Origin: Rotaria sordida
Lineage: Eukaryota > Rotifera > Eurotatoria > Philodinida > Philodinidae
DNA length: 64,000 nt
Direction of reading: 5' to 3'
Assembly (NCBI GenBank): GCA_905250125.1
Contig: CAJNOL010000239.1
Span: 1 to 64,000 of the forward strand
Made by a program: the position numbers and the translations under genes
Notes under the pieces: generated by a model
What the model was told of the DNA's origin: nothing
What the model saw: the letters and a program-made list of their open reading frames with translations, nothing else
Databases searched by the model: none
Shown: positions 12,560 through 24,473 of the stretch, piece after piece
Position numbering within the stretch: position 1 is the stretch's first letter
How the letters are laid out: each line of letters starts with the position of its first letter

Positions 12560-14214
12560 AAAATGAGATCTTTTACAGTCCTGGTATATGATTGTTACGA
12601 AAAGCTTCAAAGAAGAAATGATGATCACGACGAACTTGTGCACGGTATACCTACAATGTGTATGAAATGACATTAGAAGAGAGAGAGAGAGATCAGTGAA
12701 ATGTACCGTGCCAAATTCAACCATATCGTTTATGAATTGTTGATCATATCCTTGAATAGCATCTCAAATAGTCTTTTCTGTTTCTAATGGAATAATCGAA
12801 AACGGCAAATAAGCAACATCTTTGGGTGTATTCATACAATCGGAATCAGCTACACAATAAATTTTGGCTAAAAAACGACAATTCAACAGTATCAACTTAT
12901 CTATTAGAAATGTCTCGAATCATACCTGTTGCTTGTCCCAAGTATTTCACAACTTTGAGAACGTCACTGAAATCATTTCAATCAAGATCTTCTGCGTGTT
13001 GTGTAACTTCATCGACAAGACACGGTACTGTTTCAAGTGTTGTACAACCCAAACCATTTAGGTGTTGATACTTGCATAGCATATGAGCACAAAACAGTGC
13101 GAAAGCCATCATACTCAAACAACTTTTCTAATTCTAAGCTTCGTATAATAAAACTGATAGCCGATTTCTGGGTGGGTTTCATATAAAGAATGACATCATT
13201 TTCGAGTGTTTCAGAGTGACCTTCGACCAAAATCGAATGATTAGGAAATCCTGCCGAACCAATGCCAGGTGATGGACGTGCTACGATATCTTTGACATTG
13301 TAGGAGAGATCATTTTTGGCTGTCATCGCTTGTCTTTTTATTCTCTGGAATCGATTTCAGGTATTTATTGAAAGTCTAAACAGATAAATATATTCATCAT
13401 CTTCTACCTGTTCTTCTCTTCAATTTCTAACCTTCATAATTTCAGCTCGCGTGTTCTCATCAACATCTCTGATATTTTTTGATCGAATAAATTTTCGATC
13501 ATAGTCGTCAATGACTGTCATCGAATCGAGATGAGCAACATGGAATTTGATTCGAGTTTCATTAAGTAGTTTCTTCACTTTACCCGTAGTACTTTTGTCG
13601 TGTCAATGCAAAATGATTTTTGGAATACTTGCAAAATTCATAGATCTGCTTCACAGATTCTTCGGCGCATAGTGTCAAAATTCGTTGAATTTCTAAATCA
13701 GAAAAACCCTTGCTGTAAGCCACTAAATTAAATGATACCAATAAGCGTTTAACATCCCATGTGAATGGTCTATAGTAACCTTCATCAAAATCATTCATAT
13801 CGAAATTTATAATTCCATGATTGTCGAGGTAAGAACCGAAGTTCCCAGCATGTAAATCACCTTGATTCATTAAAATAAAAACACAAAAGTTAGCTATCGA
13901 TCTTTCCTTAATAATACTACTTACATGTATGAAAATTTTGCTAGCCGCTGGATGAGTATGAATCTATAGGTCTTGATCAATCTTCAAGTCCTAGTAGAAT
14001 AAGAGAGCTGAACCACGATAGAAATTAGAAGCTGACGCAGCCATTTTTCGAAATCGACCACGAAATGCCCTTGGATTACTTCGAATTCCATCGATGAAGT
14101 ATTCAACAATTGTATCGATAATGAATTTCTGACGTTCTCTCCATCTGATTGTGCCCGAATGCGATCGATGACCTTCATTGAGGCATTACATTTGAATGAA
14201 AGATTACTTGACAT
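12560..14214 (-). pseudogene. Decayed DUF2252 (kinase-like fold) gene
   Basis: Pieces of the DUF2252 family appear in correct order on the minus strand but in changing frames. Around 14214-14020 the N-terminal part ends in KMAASASNFYRGSALLFY followed by a stop. At 13870-13580 comes QGDLHAGNFGSYLDNHG and FDMNDFDEGYYRPFTWDVKR, the family's strongest signature. After a frame change there is STTGKVKKLLNETRIKFHV (13600-13540), then DIVARPSPGIGSAGFPNHSI (about 13290) and ATPKWFG-type sequence, and finally NDMVEFGT...VRRDHHFFFEAF near 12740-12600. At least two frameshifts and several in-frame stops show it is broken. DUF2252 is mainly bacterial and fungal, so an acquired gene that later decayed is plausible. 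Intron-like gaps (for example 13870-13980) are uncertain. Confidence 0.8.
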
Positions 14215-15025
14215 TGTTGATGAAATGAGAAAGTAGATAACGATTCGTCTATATGATTAGAAAAGCTTTTTCCTTGTCGATTATAATAACGAACCATAAC
14301 GAATATATGTCGTATCCTTCCCTTGACAGCCATGCAAAAAAAATGGCCTGTATTTATTTGGTTATACAGTGCTCTTCATGTGCAAAAAAAAACAAAGTGT
14401 GTTGGTGTTTACTATGGTATAAAGAAATATTTTAAGTATTCCTTGGTGGAAAAGAAAAAAAAGGAAAAGCAGAAGAAATTGTATTTGTTTTCTTCCCGTG
14501 AACCCATTATACATATTCCCTGATGTGTTGATTTGTTTTGATGACTGGTAATCAAAATAGCATAAAGACTAAATAACAATCCGATTCTAATTTAATGAAT
14601 GAATAAGCAATAAGAAATGCTAAAGGCAACTACAGTTTATTGAAGCTAAGAAAAAAGAATATTAAGAAACGCAAAAGCCAGATGATTACCTATCCAAGAT
14701 AAATTTTCTTTGTATGTCAAATATTACTGGGCTAATTCAAGATTATGGAATTATCTATTCAAATGATCAGAATAGGCATTGGATATCTTACAAAACATAA
14801 ATCAAATAAATGATCGACTAGTGTACATAGTAGATCATTATTCAAATATGAAAACAAACTTTTATATAAAATATTTGAATCTGATCGATAAAAAAAACCA
14901 TCAAAAATAATTATCTATATAATTGTATATGACAGGACTTTTTTATTCGTTTTTCAAATAAAAGATGGTAGAACGGTTATTATTCATCACTTGAAAAGAA
15001 TAAAACACAAAGAAAAGAAAATGAG
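14215..15025. other. Intergenic region, nothing recognised
   Basis: About 800 bp with poly-A runs and scattered stops. The two overlapping frames at 14253-14523 are lysine-rich translations of A-rich DNA without domain features and were not accepted as genes. Confidence 0.4.
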
Positions 15026-15110
15026 TCTCCACTAGGATTCGAACCGAGATAGTATCGCAATTGTTAACTAGCTAGACTCTTTTACTAACTAAACTATCAA
15101 GAGATAGTCT
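15026..15110 (-). ncRNA. Degenerate tRNA-like / Pol III promoter sequence
   Basis: On the minus strand a perfect B-box GGTTCGAATCC (15045-15035) follows an A-box-like TAGTTTAGTTAG (15096-15085) at tRNA spacing. The 3' part TGGAGA can pair partly with TCTC at the 5' end. The T-stem has a mismatch, and the anticodon arm, which contains GTTAAC, cannot be folded cleanly. It is therefore more likely a tRNA pseudogene or the head of a SINE than a working tRNA. Confidence 0.4.
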
Positions 15111-16047
15111 AAACTCAAATTCAAATTCAATTGTAATGTTCCTTCCCTGTTCTAATCAGGAAAACCGCTCACACTCGTATGAGCACTCATGATCGTGAGG
15201 TTGAGCTGTACACACCTATCAATGCTTACCTTTCGTATCGTGCTACATATGTACTGTATTGCCGTCATCATTAACCTAAAACCTATATCATCATCTGATT
15301 AGAAATCAGCAAAGTTGACTTTTCTTGCGATCGGGATTGAAATTATTTATCTCTACATTTGATTGAGGCACTATCTTGACAAGTGACAAGGACTGAAACA
15401 TAGAAAAAACAGATCCGATGATAGTGAAATTGACTTAACTAAATACCTAAGCAATCTGGTTTTTTTTTTGTGATTGTTAAAGATGCTCAAGCTACAAGAT
15501 AATTTCAGTATACACTTAATATTTTCTATTGTATTACTTAGTACTTGACGAATGTTTAATTATCATGTCCAAATGTAAAAAGAAAAACTCAGACGTAATA
15601 TAGCATCGGAGAGTATATCATAATGATCAGATTGATATATAAATTCATGTTTTCACTACGTAACAACATTACCACATATTTTAATTTTCTACTGAAAAAC
15701 TATGTTGAAAGTCTCATAGTGCTACATTTAACAGAACTCTCTGTATTTTTTTTTCTTTTTTTCACATCTTTTGCTTTTAAAACTTTATTTTGTCAATATC
15801 CATCCATTCTCTTCTTATTTTAATCGCTTTGGTTTTCATATCAATCATTTTTTATCACCTCTTTCAGTCTCTCACTAATAAATTTTCTATTAAAAATCAT
15901 GCTTTTCTTGTTACATATTAATGAATTCAATGAAAATTATAGTCTTCTCACAAATCATGTATATTAAATTCTCTAGAATCTATTATTTATTTCTATAAGG
16001 ACTATTATAAAAGAATAATATAAATAAATAACTAATAGCGCTATTTA
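15111..16047. other. Upstream region of the calcipressin gene
   Basis: Contains no supported gene. The segment 15140-15420 is less AT-rich than its surroundings and may be old transposon DNA, but no arms or coding parts were seen. The final few hundred bases are T-rich and should include the promoter of the RCAN gene. Confidence 0.35.
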
Positions 16048-17037
16048 TTGAAGTTACTAAGGCATAAAATTAAAATTAATTTCTCGTTCAATTTACGTAT
16101 AAATGATATGACAGAAACAACAACTACAAATATTGTTCCTAATGTTGATTCAACATTAATCACCGAAACTGAAATCTTATCTAATTCATTTGTACCAATC
16201 AATATTTATAGACATGATTCACAAATAGAACTAAATAATTATTATATAAATTATATTGATGATCGATTAGTTCAATCAGAATTAAAAACTGTTGAAATGA
16301 ATGATAATTTAACATCAATGTCTGTTATTGAAGAAAATTCATGTCAACTTGAAGTATCACAATTACCTGAAGAGGTAACTAAATTTTTATATAATAAATA
16401 AATAAAAAAATATAAAAACTTATTATAGATATTTAATGATGAAAATATTCAATGTGAATTTGAATGTATTTTTCATGAATTTGATCCAGAAGTTATTATA
16501 TCTTATTCAAATATTTTTCAACGAATTTATTTAACTTTTTCTGATTCAATATTAGCATTTCAAGTACGTACAAATATGAATGGAAAAGAATTTCATAATA
16601 AAAAAATTCAAATATCATATTTATTTAAAAATTCATCATCAATTAAATATCTTAAACCACCTAAACAAGAACGTCTTTATATGGAATCACCACCAACAAC
16701 ACCACCTATTGGTTGGGTTGCTAAACGTGAAGAATTACCCGATATAAATTTTGATTTATTTATTGCTTTATCAAAATTACAATCTAATGAACCATTTGAA
16801 ATTCTTCCTAAACAAAATAAACTTCCAGCAATTATTATTCATCCATGTTCAGATACATCATCATCAGATGATGATCTTGATGATGTTATTAATCCTATTA
16901 TTGATGAATTTGGACATAAAAAATATCAAACAATTGAAGCTAAACGACGTGCTCATATTTTACATGATGCTATTCTTGTACCAGGTGAACAACAAATTAA
17001 ACAAAGTGCAGGTGATGGTGATAAATTAGTATCTTAA
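16048..17037 (+). CDS. RCAN: Calcipressin (regulator of calcineurin, RCAN family)
   Basis: Two exons, 16048-16374 and 16429-17037, joined in phase 0, give 311 residues, or 291 if the in-frame ATG at 16108 is used (more likely, as it opens the acidic Thr-rich N-terminus). After the intron comes the RRM-like region (CEFECIFHEFDPEVIISYSN, RIYLTF). The family signature follows as ESPPTTPPIGW, equivalent to the FLISPPxSPPxGW motif that binds calcineurin. The C-terminal LPAIIIH resembles the PxIxIT-type docking element VPAIIVH. The family binds and tunes the Ca2+/calmodulin phosphatase calcineurin in the cytosol. The tail after the docking element is longer than in human RCAN1 and partly acidic (DTSSSDDDLDD). 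Confidence 0.88.
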
Positions 17038-17990
17038 ATCAATGAACTCATTCATTAGATATGATAGTTCGTTCAAATATTTTTTTAAATGAGTATTAAA
17101 TTGTGTGGACGTTCATTTACAGATACTATTAAGTAAACAATCAAGATCTTGATTCATGTTTTTTTTTTCATGTTCGATGGACATTCGATGAAATTAATCG
17201 ATCTATTTTAATATAATTTGGTTGTTAAGTCATTCATTTCATGATCAATTGGATATGCAAATGTAATAACAATATGATTATATGAGTAAATCACTGTAGA
17301 GATATAAGATATTCATGGATTTTTTTCATCAAATGTATTTGTAACTTTCGAAACTTGTTGAATTTTAATTCTAAATAAGTACCCACATAGAAAAATATTG
17401 AAAAAGTTCGCAATTTCTAAACTTATTTCATATTTCAATACTTGTCCAGACTCAAAAGTTTAGTTCTCATCGAATTCGTTTATATTTCGATCGATAAAGA
17501 ACAATTTTAGTTTTATGAATTTTTTTTAATCTTTGGAATATGATCATATTTAGTTGTTGAAACTGCTTTCAAACTGACGATAGTTCTTTTGAAATATAGC
17601 TTTTTTACTTGTTTTCAAAATTTCCTTGTAGTGTATAAAAATGTTCGATATGCAACAGTCATTACTTTGTTTTGACATGTAATATATTACATTTCGTATA
17701 TATTATGATATATATCTGACAGACAGATATTTATGTTGTATGTACAAGAATGCATACAGATTCCATTACTATTATGCTTGTAATAGAAGTTTAAATCGAT
17801 TGAAAATTTTCTCAATTATAAAACAAATGAAAAAAAAAAGTTCAAATATTTATTTATTTGACATTTTTATACTTTTTCTTTTCATTTAGAGGATATGTAG
17901 GAGTTTTAGAATATCCTTTGTTATTCATTTCAATTATGAAATATAAATATTATATAAATTTCATATAAACAAAAAAAAAAGGAAAACCAA
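17038..17990. other. 3' flank of RCAN, no gene seen
   Basis: About 950 bp of AT-rich DNA. It holds T-runs and a short TA-rich stretch around 17690-17720, but no open frame, RNA gene or repeat arm that can be supported. Confidence 0.4.
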
Positions 17991-18426
17991 CTAATGTCGG
18001 CGCCAGAATTAAAGAGGGGTTGGTGTAAATTGAATAACTCAACAACGGCAAGAGCTAGCGACCTGCGGTTTTCACCAATCGAAAGAGAAGGAGTGGGGAC
18101 GTCTTTTTCTCTCATAATGTATAAAACGAAATTCTTTTAAAACTAATCATATTTGAAAAACATGCAAAAGAACCCATGAAAATGGTCTGCCAGCTAGATG
18201 AAATTTTGATTTTGAGCTTTGATTTAGATAGAGGGACTTCAGATCTATAGCTCAAGACTCAATGCAAATGGTTATCTTATTACATTCTCGTCTTATACAT
18301 TATGAGAGAAAAAGACGTCCCCACTCCTCCTCTTTCGATTGGTAAAAACTGCAGGTCGCTAGCTCTTGCCGTTGTTGAGTTATTCAATTTACACCAACCC
18401 CTCTTTAATTCTGGCGCTGACATTAG
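17991..18426. mobile_element. MITE with ~130-bp terminal inverted repeats (family A, copy 1)
   Basis: Left arm about 17991-18125 and right arm about 18290-18426 are near-perfect reverse complements. They start CTAATGTCGGCGCCAG and end CTGGCGCTGACATTAG. They also share CAACAACGGCAAGAGCTAGC and GGGGACGTCTTTTTCTCTC. The spacer is about 165 bp without coding capacity. Each outer end contains TA, which fits a TA target duplication as in Tc1/mariner-type elements. The arms differ at only a few sites, so the insertion is relatively young. A diverged relative sits in VPS53 intron 4. Confidence 0.85.
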
Positions 18427-19009
18427 ACAGTTAGTCCAGTAGCTTAGCGATGTATTCTTGAAAATTAGGAAATGGATTAGACAATAACATAGTATGCTTT
18501 TGATATTATCCATTTTATTCTATTCATTGAAACATTTTCATTGCTAATATCGATTTTAAAAAAATTCAAATAGTAATAAAAGATCATCATATGATCATGA
18601 TAAATATCAATTTTAGTCTATGAACAAGTGTAGCAAAAAATTTATTATATTTAAAATTTCTTTCAATATTATCTCAAAAATAATTCATTTCAACATATCT
18701 TAATAATATACAAATAAATCAATATCTATTACAATATTAAAATGATAAAAGCTGACTACATCTATTCTTGTATCCAAATATCCAATAATTATTCCGATCA
18801 ATATAATTCTGATCAAATCGAGATTTCTTTTTGAACGAAAATTTTTGTACACAAATTTCCTTATAATTCATTTAAAGTGTACCTTACTCCCATATTTTAA
18901 TATACTAACAAATTTATCTTAAATCAAATGTAAAAAAAATCTATCCAACAATCTTTTCAAACAACGAAAAAAAAACCAAGATTATTTGAAGTCTTTAAGT
19001 TCTATTAAA
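18427..19009. other. 3' flank of the DHRS4-type gene
   Basis: AT-rich spacer of about 580 bp between the MITE and the stop codon of the minus-strand reductase gene. No other feature was recognised. Confidence 0.4.
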
Positions 19010-19917
19010 TTAAAGATGACTGGTCATACCACCAGCAACAACAATTGTTTCACCAGTAATATACGATGCATCATCACTAGCAAGAAATGCTACTACATTA
19101 GCACATTCATCAGGTGTACCAACTCGACCTATTGGACATCCACTAAACGATACATCTTCAGATTCTTTGACACTATTATCATTATTCCATAATAATCGAC
19201 TAAATTTTGTTTTAATAATTCCTGGAGCAATAGCATTGATCCGAATACCTCTTTCTATACATGGATTAACAAGTGCTTTTGTTAAACCAAGTAAAGCTGT
19301 TTTTGATACTGAATAAGCACCAATAGGATCGAATGGAGTATAACCAGTTATACTAGATATAATAATAATTGAACTATTTTTTTGTGCTTCAAGATATGGA
19401 ATAGCTTCTTGAATAAGAAAAAAAGCAGATTTAACATTAATATCAAATATTTTATCCCATGCTGATTCTGTTGTCTAAATTAAATATAATTTTAAAATTA
19501 AATATAAATCAATTTCTTTTTTTTCTTCTATTTTACTTCTAAAATACTTCCAACTGTTGGACTTATTCCAGCATTAGATACTAATATATCTAATTTACCA
19601 TATTTTTTAATTGTTTCATCTAATAAACGTTTTCGATCATCACTTTTGCTTACATGACAAACAGTTCCATATATATCGAATTTTTCTTTTTTTAATTCAT
19701 CTACTGCTTTTTCAACATTTTCTTGTTTACGACTTGAAATAACAACACGTGCACCTTCACGAGCTAATCGACGAGCAATGGCAAAACCGATTCTTAATAT
19801 ATTAAATTAATTAAATAAATAAAACATTTTCAATTTTTCTTTTCATTTTCGATTTTAATCATCTTACCCATCAGTCGATCCTGTTACACAGGCAACTTTA
19901 CCGGCTAAACGTGCCAT
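19010..19917 (-). CDS. DHRS4: Short-chain dehydrogenase/reductase, DHRS4 type (NADP(H)-dependent, probably peroxisomal)
   Basis: Three exons on the minus strand: start at 19917, introns near 19870-19800 and 19530-19480, stop TAA at 19012-19010. The protein is about 260 residues, normal for classical SDRs. Motifs: cofactor loop VTGSTDGIGFAIARRLA, VVISSRKQENV (NADP preference), NAG-type SNAG, ISSITGY with catalytic Ser, YSVSK (catalytic Tyr and Lys) and IAPGIIKT. The phrases ISSRKQENV and YGTVCHVSKSDD match the DHRS4 subgroup. DHRS4 enzymes reduce retinal and other carbonyls. The C-terminus Ser-His-Leu is a plausible PTS1 peroxisome signal, like Ser-Arg-Leu in human DHRS4. Confidence 0.9.
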
Positions 19918-20173
19918 TCTTAAATATGATTTCTTAAAATCTAAAAAGTTTATAATTATATTGTTTTTTTTTTTCAAAAAGACAATCTGAATATGATGAA
20001 ATGATTTCATAAAAAATAAATAAATAACATCAAATAAATTTATATAAAGTATTATTTCAGATAATCAACAACCTTGAAATGAATGAGATTTTTCACCAAA
20101 GAAAAAAAAAATGTTCATCCAGATCTCAATGATATCAAAATACGATATTTTGGGAATAGGACAATTGAGAAAA

Positions 20174-20728
20174 ACTAATGAGGAAACCTTCTCAGGTACT
20201 ACTAAGCTTTCAATCTCATTTTCTGTGCATTAATTAGAGGATTACTAGATTACAAAAGTCCTAAGAGGCTATAGACACAAGTTGCTAGTCAACTGAAAGA
20301 TCGAATTTTTTTCTGTAGGACTCCAATTTTTGAGTAAAATCATAGTTTCGACTTTCGACCGAAACACTTTACACAAGCGCAGGCATCAGTTAGACTAACT
20401 TATAGAGAAAGTTTCACAAATTTTGAACATCACAGCTTGAAAATATTTAGCTTTCGAAAATTTATGTTTTTTTTTTATGAAAAAATGCCTAAATTTTGAA
20501 AACTTAATATCTTGAAGATGCGATGTGCGAAATTTTTTTCTATAAATTTAGCCTAACTGATCCCTATGGTTGTGTAAAGTTTTTGGTCGACAGTTGAAAC
20601 TATATTCAACTAACTAGCAATCTATGCTCATTTAGTCTTAGGATTTCCATAGCCTAATGATCTTCTAATTAATACAAAAAAAGTGAGGTAGAAAGCTTTT
20701 TAGCATCTCATAAGGTTTCCTCATTAGT
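20174..20728. mobile_element. Non-autonomous DNA element (MITE family B), 555 bp
   Basis: Ends are perfect 18-nt inverted repeats: ACTAATGAGGAAACCTT at the left and its reverse complement AAGGTTTCCTCATTAGT at the right. Inside, matches continue loosely: AAGCTTTC opposite GAAAGCTT, CTAGTCAACTG-type opposite CAACTAACTAG, and TTACACAAGC opposite GGTTGTGTAA. So the whole element can fold on itself. It carries no open reading frame. TA occurs inside each outer end, as in family A, but the sequence is otherwise different. Confidence 0.75.
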
Positions 20729-22064
20729 GTTTCGATGTATACTTCTTTATTAAAAATGAAGACAAATGTTTAACACTTCTATCAATTGAGAACAAAGGGA
20801 TATTGTTTGATTTCCATTCGATACAAAAGAAAATTGTCTTCTATCTCAATAAAAAAAAAAAAAAGAAATAAAACATGTGCTTCTAAAAAAAAGAAAATTG
20901 TATACCTGCACTACAAATATAAACATTAGGAGTTGATTACTGATTTTTCACATAGATCAAATAATGTTCAATTATTGAGTATTGAGTGAATAAAAAAAAA
21001 AGAAAACGATGAGAACATTATTATAATTGAAAATGGCATGCTTTTTAACAAAAACCTATCACATGTTCATTTTAACTTCATTTTTTTTTGATTTTAGTAA
21101 GTTCATGAAATATAACAACAAAGTCTATATGATTTGATTACTCAGATGACAGAAAATGCAATACTAAGAATAATAAGATTAAATAAAAAAAAAAAGAGCA
21201 GAAATAATTTGAAAACTCACTTCTATTACAATATATTGTCCATTCATACTAAATAACTTTTCGTATAAATCATTCAAATCATTTTTATTTGATTTATTTA
21301 TTACAATATTTATATGAATAAGTTAACAATGAAACTATACAATATGATTTCATAATTATTTCAAATCAACCAGTTAATAAACAAAAAAAAACCCATATTT
21401 TATATTAAATTAAATAAATTGTTGATTTCAGCTTTCATCAAACAATATATTCTTACTACTCTAACATATGTAACTTTGACATTACAATAATTCATAGGAT
21501 AATATTCGACATATTTTAATACATTTCACCTAATTCAAAACATTTGATCATTATTTTCAAAATTGTTTATTATTTTTGTTTTATCAAAATAACTTTTAAT
21601 CATAAATATCTAATATTTATTAACAATAATTTGTTTTTATTAATTGTTATTTTATTATGATTTATCGTTTTATATATATATCTAAATAATGAAGTTAAAA
21701 ATATTGTAGATGAATATCTTTTTCTTTTGTCAGCTAATTATTTCTTTTTTTAACTACGAAAAAGAATGATTCAGTGTGACATTTGTTGTTATAAATAGCT
21801 AACATCCAATACATAAATGCCAACAAAACATTATATATATTACGTTTTAGACACACCTTGCTACGTTGTAAAAGTGCTTTCGTTTCTCTTAAAATGATGT
21901 AATAAGAAATTCTCCAATCATATTGAATATATTATCCTCTATAGTCACTTGACTCCATTGAATATTTTCTGGAAGCGCACGAGCCTCGGTATATATATAA
22001 ATAAAGTGGGATTTATATATATACAAATGAATTGATAATATTTTTCGTCGCAAAAAGTTTTAAT
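20729..22064. other. Intergenic region upstream of the CCPG1-like gene
   Basis: About 1.3 kb of AT-rich sequence with many A-runs. A TATATATATAAATAAAG-like stretch at 21991-22005 lies 60-70 bp upstream of the next gene's ATG and may act as a TATA-type promoter element. No gene was seen. Confidence 0.35.
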
Positions 22065-24147
22065 ATGTATGCATCAAATGAAGATGAATTTAATAATGAA
22101 GATAATGATTGGGTCTTTTTAAGACAAACATCACCACCAGAAAATCCTGTAAAAACATTTTAAAGTTGCTGATGAGTTTTGTATTTTATTCATTTTTATT
22201 TTCTATTAAAGATTCTTCATGGTGCTGTTAATCTTGTTGATCATGAACAATCAAATTTAAGTTTTTCATCAAATACTAGTAATAGTAGTTCATCGAAATC
22301 TGATCGAAGTGATTCTGTATCATCTCTTTCATCGATTGAGTGAATAATTTTGAATCTAAAACAAATTTATATTTTAACCTACTTATTTTAATATAGACAT
22401 GAACATATACAAACCAATAATGATATTGATCAACAAGAAAATCATTTATTAATTGAAGATTCAATGTTAATCAATTCAAGTAATGATAATAGTAATAATA
22501 ATGATGATGTATTATTAACCGGTGAAATTAAAGAAGAAATTTTATCATCTGAAATCATAATTGAACATGATAATGAAACAACTCCAATATTTAATGAATA
22601 TGATTTAAAGTATTCGAAAAGTTAGATTGGTTTTTTTTTTCTTTCTATACGAATTTACATTTTAGTGATGAATCAATTCAATTATCAAATAATCTTCGGT
22701 AAGTTTATTCATATATGAATTTTTTGTATGAGATATTCAATTAATTTAGACAACATACCGGTGCTTATGTTCAACATACAGGTTTATAGTTTTTGAATTC
22801 TAGCAACAAAAAAAAATCAAATGTTGTTTTTCATTGAAATAGTTGAACAATCTTCATTAACAAATGAATATGAACTTGTACCTTATACAAGAAATTATTA
22901 TCGTCCAAGACAAAATAAGAAATTCGTTGTTTATGGATTTTTAATTTTTATTATTGTTTTACAATTAATTCTTGGTCGAATTATTTTATCACGTATGATT
23001 GAAGAATTTTTTTTGTCAAAAATTTATTTTTTTTTGTTTTCTATAGAACGATTAATGATTAATAAACTTACTGAAGAATTAAATGATACAAATCAACATT
23101 TGAATAAAATAAAATCTATTTCAAATGAAAATATTGAACAAAAATTAACAAAAAAGGTCAAAAATAAAAAATATATTAAGAAATAATTTTTATTTTTTGT
23201 TTTTTAATTATTTTTTTTAGTTTGAAGAAAAATTTCAAATATTAATTAATCAAAAAATGATTGAATATAATAATGAAAAAAATTCATTAATTTTAAAAAT
23301 TAATGAACTTCATCAAATAATAAATTTTACACAAGAAAATTTTACAAATATGATTCATCAAGTAAAAAAAGAAACAAATTAGATTTTACATTTTAATTTT
23401 ATTTATAGTTATCAGATGAAAACGAACAATTACAACAACAAGTTATTGAATTAGAACATCATGTACAATTAATTGAAGAACAAAATTCAATCGAAAAAGA
23501 AACATGTCCTGAAGGAGTTGATGTAAGTAAAATATTAAATATATACTTTATATCAACATTAAAAGCTTTTTATTTCTTTTTTTTTTTTACAAATCTAGTG
23601 TACGAAATCATCATCTACATTATCTTTCGATGCATTACTTAATAATTTAATCAAACAAGCTACTTTAATAGCAGAAAATACTTCAACAAATTTATCGGAT
23701 TTATTTCAAGATTTAAGTGCATCATTGAGTCATCTTGTTGATCATGGACATGAATATATAGAACAAAGTGAACAAATATTATCTGATATTATTGGTTCAC
23801 AAGCAGCTGAACAAGTTCAAATGACATTACGTCGTGGTATTGAATTTGTTTCTTCATCATTTCGTGAAGCACAATCAACATATGCAACATGGATTCGATC
23901 ACGTGCACAACATCGTGAAGAAGCTCGAATGAATAATGCTGAACAAGAAGAAAAACCAAAAGGCAATGGAAATCGATGGCGTTGGACATTTCAACGTAGT
24001 CATGATCGTGAACAAATGCGTCATCAACCATCAATAACAAAAAAACATTCATTAAATAAAGAACATTTTTGTCGTTCACGATATCCATTCCCGACTAAAC
24101 ATTTCTCATCAATGAAAGATTGGATGGCAAAATTTTTTGGATCATAA
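22065..24147 (+). CDS. Single-pass coiled-coil membrane protein, possible CCPG1-like ER-phagy receptor
   Basis: About ten exons. The first (22065-22148) encodes a very acidic N-terminus with NEDNDWVFLRQTSPP. WVFL preceded by acidic residues fits the LC3-interacting (LIR) pattern W-x-x-L. Next come Ser/Asn/Glu-rich disordered segments (22212-22610), and a strong transmembrane helix at about 22918-23000 (VVYGFLIFIIVLQLILG). Behind it is a coiled coil (23050-23520) with Leu/Ile heptads, and a C-terminal exon (23600-24147) of amphipathic helices ending in DWMAKFFGS. Acidic LIR N-terminus, one span and lumenal coiled coil is the layout of vertebrate CCPG1, an ER-phagy receptor. Sequence identity outside these features is weak, so the assignment is inference. 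VPS53 starts 327 bp downstream on the same strand. Confidence 0.6.
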
Positions 24148-24473
24148 ACATAAAAACGAAGCAACATTTAAAAACTGATTTGTAATATTGTTTATTTTTT
24201 TGCGTGCGTATGTGTGTTTTCTCATTTCGTATTATTGTCTAAAAACAAAAAAAAAAAACACCCAAGTGACACTTATGTACTAATCTCTTTTTGTTTTTCG
24301 GTGTTCCTCATGTAAATATAATTATTTGAAATTTAAACTTTTTATTTTTTTTCGTCTGTAAATACAAAAAGTGCCAGTGAGTATTTTATTTTTCCGAGTA
24401 AAATTATTTTCCTTTTTAAATATAAATATAAAAATAAAAATAAAACCAAGATTATTATTATTGTAACTTTTAG
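24148..24473. other. Short spacer between tandem genes with acceptor at the next ATG
   Basis: 326 bp between the CCPG1-like stop and the VPS53 ATG. It is T-rich and ends in TTGTAACTTTTAG directly followed by the VPS53 ATG, so the start codon lies at a 3' splice site. This fits spliced-leader addition or a 5'UTR intron. Confidence 0.5.
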
